Source: Amylostereum areolatum
Taxonomy: Eukaryota > Basidiomycota > Agaricomycetes > Russulales > Stereaceae
Direction: 5' to 3'
Assembly (NCBI GenBank): GCA_012932865.1
Contig: SAXG01000083.1
Span: 62,001-126,000, forward strand
Length of the DNA: 64,000 nucleotides
In this document: piece after piece, positions 1 through 8,929 of the stretch
How the letters are laid out: each line of letters begins with the position of its first letter
Position numbering within the stretch: position 1 is the first letter of the stretch
Position numbers and translations under genes: made by a program
Notes under the pieces: model-generated
Databases searched by the model: none
What the model was told of the DNA's origin: nothing
The model's input: the letters and a program-made list of their open reading frames with translations, nothing else

Positions 1-724
1 GCGAGATGTCTCCATCACCGGCGCTGTCTGTCGTCCGGGCCTCAAAGTGGACTCTCTACCTGCTATGGTCGCGGTGGTGTTCTCAACTTCATGACGGTAG
101 TCAATGGGGAGGGTCTGAGTAATAATGGAATTAAATTGGAGGTTGTAGCGTATGCGTGATTTTACTCGCCGTGTCGTTTGAAAACCCTTCCAATGAGTCT
201 CTTGTATCGCTGCCAGCTGGATAGGGTGTTTCGAACACGGAGACCCCGTGTCGTTTTTGGTGTCGTTTTTTCTGAGGATATGGATGAAAAACATTCTGGG
301 CTCTTGAGGAGCTCTACGAGTAGCAGGTTAATCCGGTTTCAATTCAAGGCAGGGGCAGCGAACTCACCATCTCAGAAAAGCGCGAGGGGGAAAGGACAAT
401 GGTCAAGGGACCACATTCTTATAGCCGTCGTGCATGAAGGGCCGTAAATCAACTTTCATAGTCGCCTTGAACACGAGATGCGCCTGGTACAAAGACGCAA
501 AGAGGAATGTGCCAAAGACCACGAAAAAAACACCTCCTGTGGTAAAGGACAGCGTCCACAATGGGAGACCAAAGAGTTGGTAGGGTTAGGGTTACGGCAA
601 TGGAGAATCGAAAATATGCCGGGATACAACAAATCATGGAAGGCAAAGCGATGGGCGTAGGATGGAAGCATTGGCAGTCGAAAAAATTCATGGTACGTAC
701 ATGTACTCTAGCGATAGTGTAGGA
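1..724. other. No supported gene
   Basis: Only short open frames without splice context are visible. A short TTAGGG-like doublet lies at 581-595. I see nothing else I can support here. Confidence 0.4.
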
Positions 725-1515
725 TTATTTCGGGAAGTCCAGCTCATACATGCGCGCCATATCTTGGGTGTAAAGCCTTACCGTCTCGAATGCATGATGA
801 TACTGCCTTTGCTTCGCAGTCAGTTGGGCTCGAAGCACCACTTTCTCCTCGTCATCGGGAGTTTGAGTGGCTGCGTCGGACTGATCAAAGGTTAGAGTGG
901 GGTCGGACGCGATCCTGCGCGAACGCACCTTTGCGCCAGCAGGGCTTAGGGAGACCTCGCCCTTCATACGCTTGTGGACCGTATCGGATTCGTCGACCAG
1001 CTTGCGTTTGGACCCGCCGACGGCGGACTGAAGCTGAGACGTCGGGAGAGTGACAGGGGCTGATATCCCCGAGCGCGTCGAAATGTGGGACTTCACAAGT
1101 ATTCAGATGATATACTCGCCATGAGGAAGTTGTCCACATACCTGAGTCGCAGATTCACCACTCGTCGGACCCGTTGAAAGAGAGGCGGCGCTGAGAATCT
1201 GAATGACCATTGTCAGGAAAGGCGAAGGGACGAGCGACTGCACTCACGGTTTCTTTGTCGTCGGCACCGGAGATGCGGGAAGCGACCTCGCCACTCGCGG
1301 TATCGTTGAGGACGGCGGGGGCATCAAGCTTCTGGATGACTACTGTCAGGAGAGGCGGAGGGAGGGGCGATGTGAACTGACAGTTTCTTTGTCGTCGGCG
1401 TTGGAGATGCGGGAAGCGACCTCGCCACTCGTCGTAACGTTGAGGACGGCGGAGGTCGGGTGGACCAGTCGGGATAGGTCGAGGGGTGAGCAACGCACAC
1501 TCGCACTGTCTTTGT
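725..1515 (-). pseudogene. 3' exons of an unrecognised host gene, cut off by the copia insertion
   Basis: Reading on the minus strand, exons 1382 and upward, 1248-1331, 1142-1198 and 725-1090 are separated by introns 1332-1381 (50 nt), 1199-1247 (49 nt) and 1091-1141 (51 nt), all with GT-AG ends, and the frame stays open to a TAA at 725. The last exon is polar, rich in Lys/Arg and Ser, and contains KRKLVDE and KRMKGE, which could act as nuclear targeting sequence; no domain is recognised. The gene continued upstream beyond 1515, where the copia element now interrupts an exon within TNDK/D. The remaining upstream part probably lies at 7455-7833. The splice pattern is seen in the sequence; the function is unknown. 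Confidence 0.5.
1248..1515 (-). repeat. Tandem exon-intron duplication
   Basis: Two clear units and a diverged third repeat the series GEVASRIS-x-ADDKET, followed by an intron ending in CATTCAG or CATCCAG. The units start near 1248, 1382 and 1505 and are about 120-135 bp long. Donor and acceptor sites are kept in the first two. The third unit was split by the copia insertion. Confidence 0.55.
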
Positions 1516-1966
1516 TGTTGAAGATATTCGTTTATGTCTGATTTCTACGCCTTTATTCTGTTCTATCTCCCTTCTATTCGCGTCTATTCCGCTCCATTCA
1601 CCCTATTATCATCTAATTCCGCGTCTATACCCTCACATGCCCTCTCCACTTCACCCACTGTTCGCTATTGTACTGTACTTACTGTAGTTCAGCCTGAGCT
1701 AGCTTCCCTAGCTTCAGTTTCGAGTTAGTTACCGCTTTAGGTCGATTCTCGGCTTATTCCGAGTTTCCTCCCACGCTCCATGGCCTCTACCTGCAGCCAC
1801 ACGCGTCTGCTCCTCCTCAGTCGCTCATTCTGTGCTGCAGGTATGCCCTTTGCTCGTTTCTGTCTTGTTTCTCAGTCGCTCATTCTGTGCTGCAGCAATC
1901 CACTGTTTGTGTCAGTTCTGAGCGTCCCTAGCTAGTTGGCTAGCCCCTTCAACTGCGACTTCAACA
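1516..1966 (+). repeat. 5' LTR of copia element
   Basis: This 451-bp LTR begins TGTTGAAG and ends CTTCAACA. A 25-bp direct repeat occurs inside it at 1816-1840 and 1871-1895, each ending in TGTGCTGCAG. The LTR should supply the promoter and RNA start; no TATA box is clear to me. Confidence 0.93.
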
Positions 1967-1985
1967 GGTTATGGGCCCTGCGCTC
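1967..1985 (+). other. Primer-binding site matching half tRNA-iMet
   Basis: GGTTATGGGCCCTGCGCTC starts at the first base after the LTR. Its reverse complement matches the anticodon-stem region of fungal initiator tRNA-Met, ending in the anticodon loop (GCAGGGCxCATAACC), rather than the tRNA 3' end. Drosophila copia is known to prime from such a 5' half of initiator tRNA. The match is about 17 of 19 positions against the yeast iMet sequence as I recall it. Confidence 0.75.
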
Positions 1986-2673
1986 TAGCCAACATCCATC
2001 GCTTTTATCTCGCCTCACAGCACCCCCCTCGCCTCGTCCTTCTACACACCTCTCCTACCATCCCTAGAGGCCCCAGCCCTCGAGTTTCAAGTCGAACGAC
2101 CCATCCGTCGCCTCCCAACGCCATCCCCATCCTCCAGGGCGCGCATTTCGCAACATCAAGCGCGCACGCAACGCCCCTTCATCCGTTCGCCTCGCCCTTG
2201 CATATTCCGCATCTACTACTCCCTATCCAACTTCGTGCCAAGCCCCAAGGCCGTCGCTTTTGTCGCTGCGCGTCCACAGCCTGTGACGCTTCCTCCTCCT
2301 CCTCCCACAAACATCAAAGGCGCCCTCAGCGCCCCTTCAACCGTTTGCTACCTCGCTTCGCGTCAGCCCTCCCTACCACCCTACCTACCCCCTCGCCAAA
2401 CGCGGTAGCCGTCGCTGAAGCCGTTCGCCCTCAGGAGCTCGTTGTTTGCAGGAGGCTGTTTCGAGAAATTTTCACCTTGGGATCGGACGAGTGTAGCTTC
2501 CCATCGCGTTGTGCTATCGGTACGCGCTCTTCAGGCCTCCATCTAGACCATCCACCCTCCCCATCGCCGTCGTACCCGCCCCCATCGCCCTATCCCATCG
2601 CCCTCGGCGCCCCCTCGAACCTCTGCTCGTCCAAATCGTCGCTTTTTGCGTATATCCTCTCCAATTCCTCATT

Positions 2674-5600
2674 ATGTCCGACTCTATCCCCAAAATCGAC
2701 GCTCTCACCGGCCAAAACTACAAGGACTGGTCGAACGAGGTTCTGGCCTGGCTCCAGACCAAGGGCTGGGACGCTGTAGTGCTGGGGGAGACGTCCAAGC
2801 CGGCGGATACTGCTGCTGCCGCCCTCAAGGAGTACACCTCGATCTGCTCCAAGGCTGGGGGTGCCATCTACCTCCTCATCTCCAAGGACCAGCGAGGTCC
2901 TGTGGACGACCTTAGGCGCGACGCCCCTGCTATGTGGACGAAGCTCGAGGCGCTGCACGTCAAGAAGGCGCCTGGCGCGCGCTTCAACGCGTATGACGAC
3001 CTCTTCAATGTCCGCAAGAAGGAGGACGAGTCCCTGCTCGCTATGGCGACGCGAGTCGACGATGCTATGCGTCGCATTCGTTCCCTTCGCCCTGCGTCTC
3101 TCACCCTCGAGGAGCTCGACAAGGAGCTCACCACCATGGCGTACATCCGCGCCCTCCCCTCGGAGTACTCCTCCTTCGTCTCCTCCCTCCTCCTGCTCGA
3201 GAAGCTCGACCCCGACAGCGTCAAGGACGCGTTTGTGCGCGAGGAGACCAACAGGGAGCGCAACCCCGAGTTCTTCAAGCCGGACGCTTCGTCTGCGCTC
3301 AGTGCGTCGTCGTCTGGCGCATCTGGCAAGGCCAAGGGGCAGTCCTCGCGTCCACGTCTCACTTGCGCGTTCTGCAAGAAGAGCGGGCACGAGGAGAAGA
3401 CCTGCTATCAGAAGCAGATCAAGGACCTGCGTTCTCGCCTTGGGGACAAGGCCAACGCCGCTTCGTCGTCGTCTGACGGCTTCAATCCTGCTGGCGAACA
3501 CGCTGGCAGCGCTGCATCCGCAAGTGTCGCTCCTTCCGACCCCCTCTCGCCGCTGCAGCTCGATGCTGACGTCGATTGGAATGCAGACACCGGCGCCACG
3601 TCTCATATGACCCCGCATCGCCACTTCTTCGCCTCCTACCGTCCCCTTCGCACGCCCATTCGCCTCGCAGACGGAAAGACGGTGTACAGTGCAGGAGTCG
3701 GTTCAGTGGTGTTCAATCCGGTTGTAGCAGGAAAGGCGCAGGGTGCCGTCGAGTTTACTAGAGTCCTCCATGTTCCCCATCTTCGCAATAATCTCCTCTC
3801 TGTCCTCTACCTTGCGAAGCATAAGGCGTTCGTCGTCACCATCAAGGGGAGCCGCGTCTCCTTCGCTAAGGACGGCGCTGTGTGGTTCACTGCAACGATC
3901 AACGATGCGAACACCGCCTATCTCGATGGTTCCACCTCTACAGCGTCGCACTACGCCCTATCCGCCGCGCTCGCCGCCTCTACGCCGCTCGACGCGTCCC
4001 TATGGCACCGCCGCCTGGCTCACTTCAACCACGCTGGTCTCCAGCGCATAGTGCGCGAGAATCTCGTCACCGGTCTCGTCTTCAACTCGTTAGAGAAGCC
4101 CGACCCTATCTGCGAGCCCTGCCTCGCTGGCAAGATGCATGCCGACCCGTTCCCCTCCTCTACCACCGTCTACACAAAGCGCCTCGCCCTCGTCCACTCT
4201 GACCTGCACGGTCCGCTTCCAGTCCGCACCGCCTCTGGCTATCGCTACTGGGTCCTCTACATCGACGCCGCCTCGCGTTTCTACGCCGTCTACCTGCTTC
4301 GCAAGAAGTCGGACCAGTACGAGGCGTTCAAGGACTTCAAAGCGTGGGCCGAGAAGCAGACAGGCGAGAAGCTGCTCGCGCTGCAGGACGACAAGGGGGG
4401 CGAGTACATGGGGCGCAACATGGACGAGTTCTGTTCGCTGCACGGGATCGAGCGCCGTCATACGACGCGCAATCGCCCTCAGCAGAACGGCGTGGCGGAG
4501 CGTGCAAATCGCACCATTGAGGAGGGTGTCACCGCGATGCTTGCGGAGTCCGGCCTGCCTGCGTCTTTCTGGGGAGAAGCGCTCAGTGCCTACATCCACG
4601 TCCGCAACCGCCTGCCCACCGCCGCCATCAAGGCGCACACCACGCCCTTCGAGCTCTGGCACGGGTCCAAGCCGGATGTGAGTCGTCTGCGCGTGTGGGG
4701 ATGCACCGCATACGTCCATATCCAGCGCGACAAGCGCAAGGGCCTGCAGCCGCACATGGTGAAGGCCGCCTTCATCGGGTATCCGGAGGGGTACAAAGGC
4801 TGGAAGTTCTGGGACCCTATAGCGAAGAAGGTCATCATTTGCGAGCGCGCCGACTTTGATGAGCGCGATTTCCCTCGCTCCAGGCTCAACAAGCCGCTCC
4901 TGCCCTCGCCTTCCGCTCCCCTCTTCCCTCCTCCGCCTCCATCGGAGCCTGCTCCCTCTCAGCCGGTGCTGGATGCCGGGGGAGACGACGACTCGTCCTC
5001 TGCTGAGCAAGACGAGCCTGTTCTGCCTCCAGCTCCGCCTGCTGATGAGCATGATCAGGATGCGGCCGATCCCGCTCCTGCGCCGCCTGCAGCCGATCCT
5101 GCACCTCCCTCTCCACATGCGGGTCCTTCGCGGCCTGCTCCTCGAGGGAGGAAGCGCGCCGCCTCGCCCACCGGTCCTCTGCGCCGTAGCACGCGCGACG
5201 CCGTGGTCAAGGCGCGATCGAACAGCTGGCAGCCTCAACCAGTGCCCTCCAAGGCGAAAGTGCGCGAGCCGCTTCCTGCAGTCGAATCCGACGAGGAGGA
5301 CGATGCTCACAGCGACTCTCCTGAGCCGTGGGCGAATGACGACGTCTACTCTGCGCAGGAGACGCCTGAGGCCGCCTTTGCCATCCACACCGCGTTGGAG
5401 ACTGCCCTTCTATCCGCAGACGGCGAGCCGCTCTCCTACAGGCAGGCTATGCAGCGTCCAGACGCGGAGATGTGGCTTGCAGCGTGCAGAGAGGAGCTCG
5501 ACGCGCATGCAGCCAATGGCACCTGGTCTATCGCTTCCCTTCCCCCTGGCGCGCACGCCGTCGCATCGCGCTGGGTCTTCAAGGTCAAGCGCAAGGAGGA

Positions 5601-6984
5601 CGGCTCCATCGAGCGCTACAAGGCGCGCGTCGTCGCGAAGGGCTTTGCCCAGCGTCCTGGCTTCGACTACTTCGAGACCTTCGCTCCCACTGCCAAGTTC
5701 CAGGCCATCCGCACTGTCCTCGCCCTCGCCGCCGTCGAGGATCTCCACCTGCGCTCCATCGACATCTCCCATGCCTTCATCAATGGCGACCTCGATGCGG
5801 AGGTCTACATGAAGCAGCCTGAAGGCTTCGAGGAGGGTCCTCCTGGCGCGGTCTGCAAGCTGCAGAAGTCGATCTACGGCCTCAAGCAGGCCGCTCGCCT
5901 GTGGAAGATCAAGCTGATGGAGGTCCTGTGCGACAAGATGGGATTCCGCTGCATCTACAGCGACGCGTCAATCTACGTGCTCCAGCGCGACGCTGTGCGC
6001 GTTCTCCTCCCTGTCTTCGTCGACGACGGCACCCTGGCGTCGAATTCGGAGCCTGTTCTCGACGAGATCATCGCCACTCTTCGCACGCACTTCAAGCTGC
6101 GAGACCTCGGCCCCACCTCCTTCCTCCTTGGCATCCACATCACTCGAGACCGCTCCCTTCGCACCCTCTTCCTCTCCCAGCGCCAGTACATCATCGACAC
6201 GCTTGCGCGCTACAATCACGCCGACTGCCACCCTGTCACCACGCCTATGCTTCCTGGCTCGCGTCTGACGAAGGCCATGTCGCCCCAGAACGCTTCTGAG
6301 CGCGAATTCATGCAAAAGGTGCCCTATGGCAGCGCCGTCGGCTCCCTGCTCTACATCGCGACTGCGACCCGTCCAGACATCGCCTACACTGTCTCCAATC
6401 TCTGCCGCTTCATTTCGGACCCAGGTCCTCAGCATTGGCGCGCCGTCCAGCATCTGTTCAAGTACCTCCAGGGCACGAAGGACTTGAAGCTCGTGTACAG
6501 GCCGACCGACGACTCCGAGCTGTTCACCACCTTCACAGACTCGGACCACGGCGGAAACGTCGACAATGGCCGCTCCACAGGCGGGTATCTCGTCCGCATT
6601 GGTTCTGGCGCTGTCAGCTGGAGCTCTCGCCTCCAATCGCTCGTCGCACAGTCGACGACCGAGGCGGAGTACATTGCTGCCGTCGAGGCTGGCAAGGAGA
6701 TCGTCTGGATGCGCAACCTGCTCTCTGAGTTTGGCTACACAGTCGAGGGCGCTTCGCTCCTGTACTCGGACAATCAGTCGTCTATCAATGTCTCAAAGAA
6801 TCCCGAGCATCATGGACGCATGAAGCACCTCGACCTGCGCTTCTACTGGCTGCGAGACGAAGTGGAGGCCGGCCGGATTGTTCTCAAGTTTGTGGGGACA
6901 AACGAGATGCCGGCCGACATCCTGACGAAGGCGCTGCCTCGTGAGCGCGTTGTGCGCTGCAGGGAGATGATGGGACTCGAGTAG
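2674..6984 (+). CDS. Copia Gag-Pol polyprotein
   Basis: A single open frame of 1436 aa, counted from the ATG at 2674. An in-frame ATG at 2509 would add 55 aa of low-complexity leader, so 2674 is preferred. Domains in order: a UBN2/copia-type Gag; zinc knuckle CAFCKKSGHEEKTC near residue 231; aspartic protease DTGATS at about 305; integrase with an HHCC-type finger (HRRLAH...CEPC) and catalytic D510, D573, E609 (35 residues between D and E); a Pro-rich linker; reverse transcriptase with IDISHAF and FVDD at about 1115-1118; and RNase H (TDSDHGG at about 1287) ending ADILTK. Order protease-integrase-RT-RNase H is diagnostic of Ty1/copia. The usual YVDD is FVDD here. No frameshift or internal stop is seen. 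The product makes virus-like particles, copies the RNA and inserts the cDNA. Confidence 0.95.
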   Translation: MSDSIPKIDALTGQNYKDWSNEVLAWLQTKGWDAVVLGETSKPADTAAAALKEYTSICSKAGGAIYLLISKDQRGPVDDLRRDAPAMWTKLEALHVKKAPGARFNAYDDLFNVRKKEDESLLAMATRVDDAMRRIRSLRPASLTLEELDKELTTMAYIRALPSEYSSFVSSLLLLEKLDPDSVKDAFVREETNRERNPEFFKPDASSALSASSSGASGKAKGQSSRPRLTCAFCKKSGHEEKTCYQKQIKDLRSRLGDKANAASSSSDGFNPAGEHAGSAASASVAPSDPLSPLQLDADVDWNADTGATSHMTPHRHFFASYRPLRTPIRLADGKTVYSAGVGSVVFNPVVAGKAQGAVEFTRVLHVPHLRNNLLSVLYLAKHKAFVVTIKGSRVSFAKDGAVWFTATINDANTAYLDGSTSTASHYALSAALAASTPLDASLWHRRLAHFNHAGLQRIVRENLVTGLVFNSLEKPDPICEPCLAGKMHADPFPSSTTVYTKRLALVHSDLHGPLPVRTASGYRYWVLYIDAASRFYAVYLLRKKSDQYEAFKDFKAWAEKQTGEKLLALQDDKGGEYMGRNMDEFCSLHGIERRHTTRNRPQQNGVAERANRTIEEGVTAMLAESGLPASFWGEALSAYIHVRNRLPTAAIKAHTTPFELWHGSKPDVSRLRVWGCTAYVHIQRDKRKGLQPHMVKAAFIGYPEGYKGWKFWDPIAKKVIICERADFDERDFPRSRLNKPLLPSPSAPLFPPPPPSEPAPSQPVLDAGGDDDSSSAEQDEPVLPPAPPADEHDQDAADPAPAPPAADPAPPSPHAGPSRPAPRGRKRAASPTGPLRRSTRDAVVKARSNSWQPQPVPSKAKVREPLPAVESDEEDDAHSDSPEPWANDDVYSAQETPEAAFAIHTALETALLSADGEPLSYRQAMQRPDAEMWLAACREELDAHAANGTWSIASLPPGAHAVASRWVFKVKRKEDGSIERYKARVVAKGFAQRPGFDYFETFAPTAKFQAIRTVLALAAVEDLHLRSIDISHAFINGDLDAEVYMKQPEGFEEGPPGAVCKLQKSIYGLKQAARLWKIKLMEVLCDKMGFRCIYSDASIYVLQRDAVRVLLPVFVDDGTLASNSEPVLDEIIATLRTHFKLRDLGPTSFLLGIHITRDRSLRTLFLSQRQYIIDTLARYNHADCHPVTTPMLPGSRLTKAMSPQNASEREFMQKVPYGSAVGSLLYIATATRPDIAYTVSNLCRFISDPGPQHWRAVQHLFKYLQGTKDLKLVYRPTDDSELFTTFTDSDHGGNVDNGRSTGGYLVRIGSGAVSWSSRLQSLVAQSTTEAEYIAAVEAGKEIVWMRNLLSEFGYTVEGASLLYSDNQSSINVSKNPEHHGRMKHLDLRFYWLRDEVEAGRIVLKFVGTNEMPADILTKALPRERVVRCREMMGLE

Positions 6985-6993
6985 GCGTCTCAT

Positions 6994-7003
6994 CACGGGG
7001 GAG
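6994..7003 (+). other. Polypurine tract of copia element
   Basis: CACGGGGGAG directly precedes the 3' LTR. It is the expected plus-strand primer. A closely related tract occurs in the miniature LTR element at about 8376-8384 (minus strand). Confidence 0.75.
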
Positions 7004-7454
7004 TGTTGAAGATATTCGTTTATGTCTGATTTCTACGCCTTTATTCTGTTCTATCTCCCTTCTATTCGCGTCTATTCCGCTCCATTCACCCTATTATCAT
7101 CTAATTCCGCGTCTATACCCTCACATGCCCTCTCCACTTCACCCACTGTTCGCTATTGTACTGTACTTACTGTAGTTCAGCCTGAGCTAGCTTCCCTAGC
7201 TTCAGTTTCGAGTTAGTTACCGCTTTAGGTCGATTCTCGGCTTATTCCGAGTTTCCTCCCACGCTCCATGGCCTCTACCTGCAGCCACACGCGTCTGCTC
7301 CTCCTCAGTCGCTCATTCTGTGCTGCAGGTATGCCCTTTGCTCGTTTCTGTCTTGTTTCTCAGTCGCTCATTCTGTGCTGCAGCAATCCACTGTTTGTGT
7401 CAGTTCTGAGCGTCCCTAGCTAGTTGGCTAGCCCCTTCAACTGCGACTTCAACA
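7004..7454 (+). repeat. 3' LTR of copia element
   Basis: Same length and sequence as the 5' LTR, including the internal 25-bp direct repeat. It is followed directly by the target duplication TTTGT. Confidence 0.93.
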
Positions 7455-7833
7455 TTTGTCGTTGGTGGAAACGGGAGGGTTCAGGCGTTGAGGTTGAGAC
7501 ATCCTTGCGTCGAGATGGAGGAGTGGAAGGTGGAAAGAAAGTTGAGCGCTTGTATTAGATCTTCGATGAACGGCCCTCCCGAACCTGAACCTCATGGCAG
7601 CCACGCGACCTGTGCGGGGCGCAAGACTGGCCGCGGTTATGCAACGCGACGAGGGGGATATGAGTACGATGGCGGCCATTGATCCAGCTGGTTTGCTGGT
7701 TGAAGGTCGCGTTGACTGCACCATGACCGTCCATTCTGAGAATCTGGATGAGTGTATGGTTTAGGTGCAGCCGGAGACAGTCAGCCTGCAACGCACCAAG
7801 ACGAATGAGGGTGCCGTTGGGGACGCTCTGCAC
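7455..7833 (-). pseudogene. Upstream exons of the host gene split by copia
   Basis: The minus-strand frame here runs into the copia target site as ...PPVSTNDK. It would rejoin the 725-1515 exons if the element and one TTTGT copy were removed. Further upstream, an open stretch beginning GVQSVPNGTLIRLGALQ follows a plausible acceptor (TTTTACAG). The start codon and exact exon limits are not resolved. No domain is recognised. The link between the two halves is inferred from the target duplication and the shared repeat unit. Confidence 0.35.
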
Positions 7834-8166
7834 GCCTGTTAGCTGTAAAAGTTATCATGGCAAACGTATAGATCATTGCGACAAAGTGGAAGGGGGGGAC
7901 CAGGCGAGAAAGTTCGATGGTGGAAGGGGGAGACGAGCCTCAGCCTGACGAGGCGAAAAAGTGCGATGGTGGAGGCGGAGTGCAATTGATTCCGAACGGA
8001 GGCTCGCGTTGATCACATGACTATTGCGCTTTACCCCTACAAGTGCCCCGACGGTCTGCTCATACCTGCTCATACTCGACAGCATTCTCTTTCCCCATCC
8101 TTCCCCCCCCCTCTTTTCTCCAGTCGAAGTTCGAAAACCTCGCGTGGGTCACTTCCGGCCATCGCT

Positions 8167-8375
8167 TGTTGAAAACACAGAGGGACCTTCAGTCATAAAG
8201 TGAAACACAAAGTGGACTGGCCGGGGATTGAACCCAGGACCTCCCATATTCTAGAAGGGTGCTCTAACCAACTGAGCTACCTGTCCAATAGTGGGAACAG
8301 GTTGGTAGTTGATATAGAGAATATCACCGAGCTCTGATTGTGTGCAACAGGCCAGGGCTTAGCCTTATTTCAACA
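8167..8375 (-). repeat. TRIM 3' LTR (sense = minus)
   Basis: A 209-bp LTR identical to the copy at 8461-8669. It contains a tRNA-like sequence at 8214-8286. Confidence 0.9.
8214..8286 (-). tRNA. tRNA-like pseudogene inside TRIM LTR
   Basis: Read on the minus strand, this 73-nt stretch folds as a tRNA. It has a 7-bp acceptor stem with one A-A mismatch, a perfect D stem GCTC/GAGC, a 5-bp anticodon stem with one T-T mismatch, a 5-nt variable loop and a 5-bp T stem with loop TTCAATC. The A box (TAGCTCAGTTGG) and B box (GGTTCAATCCC) are intact. The anticodon would read AGA, but the short variable arm does not fit tRNA-Ser, so it is probably not a working tRNA. Its likely role is as an internal RNA polymerase III promoter. 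Confidence 0.65.
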
Positions 8376-8460
8376 CACCCCCGTAAGACCAGGCCTGATG
8401 TGATCTTAGGCACTCGCCACTTGTGCCCAACAGTAATCATGAAGGCGGGTGCTGCTACCA

Positions 8461-8669
8461 TGTTGAAAACACAGAGGGACCTTCAGTCATAAAGTGAAAC
8501 ACAAAGTGGACTGGCCGGGGATTGAACCCAGGACCTCCCATATTCTAGAAGGGTGCTCTAACCAACTGAGCTACCTGTCCAATAGTGGGAACAGGTTGGT
8601 AGTTGATATAGAGAATATCACCGAGCTCTGATTGTGTGCAACAGGCCAGGGCTTAGCCTTATTTCAACA
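8461..8669 (-). repeat. TRIM 5' LTR (sense = minus)
   Basis: A 209-bp LTR identical to 8167-8375. Next to it on the minus strand is the putative primer site TGGTAGCAGC. Confidence 0.9.
8507..8580 (-). tRNA. tRNA-like pseudogene inside TRIM LTR (second copy)
   Basis: Identical to 8214-8286 plus the discriminator base. It carries the same A and B boxes. In this 5' LTR position a pol III start could produce RNA running into the core of the element. Confidence 0.65.
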
Positions 8670-8927
8670 TCGCTCTCTTGTGTCCTCCTCGCGGGCATGA
8701 TCGGGTTCCAGGTTTGTTATATCGAAAGGTGCCCTCGGTGCCCTCCTACCGGTGTGTACCGTTGTGCGGAAGGCATCAACTTCTACTGACCACTCTGTCG
8801 GAGGTAAAATATCAGGTGGTGGAGATTGGAAGTCGACCGTGTTATCGTTTACCCTTGGACCCTGCAAGTTGTGTGCTGGTCGTTCGCCGATCCGTATTAC
8901 CACGAATAACCCAATGATGGTGAGCAT
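8670..8927 (-). pseudogene. Possible coding frame interrupted by the TRIM
   Basis: A minus-strand frame opens with a hydrophobic stretch (LTIIGLFVVI) and continues as polar sequence to the TRIM border. If the TRIM and one TCGCT copy are removed, the frame stays open for about another 25 codons. The frame has no recognised domain or clear splice sites, so this may be chance. Confidence 0.2.
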
Positions 8928-8929
8928 CC

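Larger units (their letters stand above)
1516..7454 (+). mobile_element. Complete Ty1/copia LTR retrotransposon
   Basis: This 5939-bp element has 451-bp LTRs at 1516-1966 and 7004-7454 that look identical base for base. They begin TGTTGAAG and end CTTCAACA, a perfect 8-bp inverted terminus. A 5-bp target duplication TTTGT lies at 1511-1515 and 7455-7459. Between the LTRs are a primer-binding site, one long gag-pol reading frame and a purine tract. Identical LTRs, an exact target duplication and an open polyprotein suggest a very recent insertion that may still be competent. It sits in an exon of a minus-strand host gene. Confidence 0.95.
8167..8669 (-). mobile_element. TRIM-like miniature LTR element with tRNA-bearing LTRs
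   Basis: Two identical 209-bp direct repeats (8167-8375 and 8461-8669) start TGTTGAA and end TTCAACA. They flank an 85-bp core with no coding capacity. A 5-bp target duplication TCGCT lies at 8162-8166 and 8670-8674. On the minus strand the core begins TGGTAGCAGC, the form of a primer site for the 3' end of initiator tRNA-Met (GCTACCA), and ends ACGGGGGTG, a purine tract like that of the copia element. This is the definition of a terminal-repeat retrotransposon in miniature. Each LTR also holds a 73-nt tRNA-like sequence in the element's sense direction. It must be moved by proteins of another element; the copia element shares its termini and purine tract. Confidence 0.9.

Noticed and set aside
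581..595. TAGGGTTAGGGTTA telomere-like repeat
   Set aside because: Only two units; too short to indicate a telomere or interstitial array.
4090..5388. 432-codon antisense open frame over the copia polyprotein
   Set aside because: Arg-rich shadow of a GC-rich coding strand; no motif. Similar antisense frames at 2590-3624 and 5968-6636 were rejected too.
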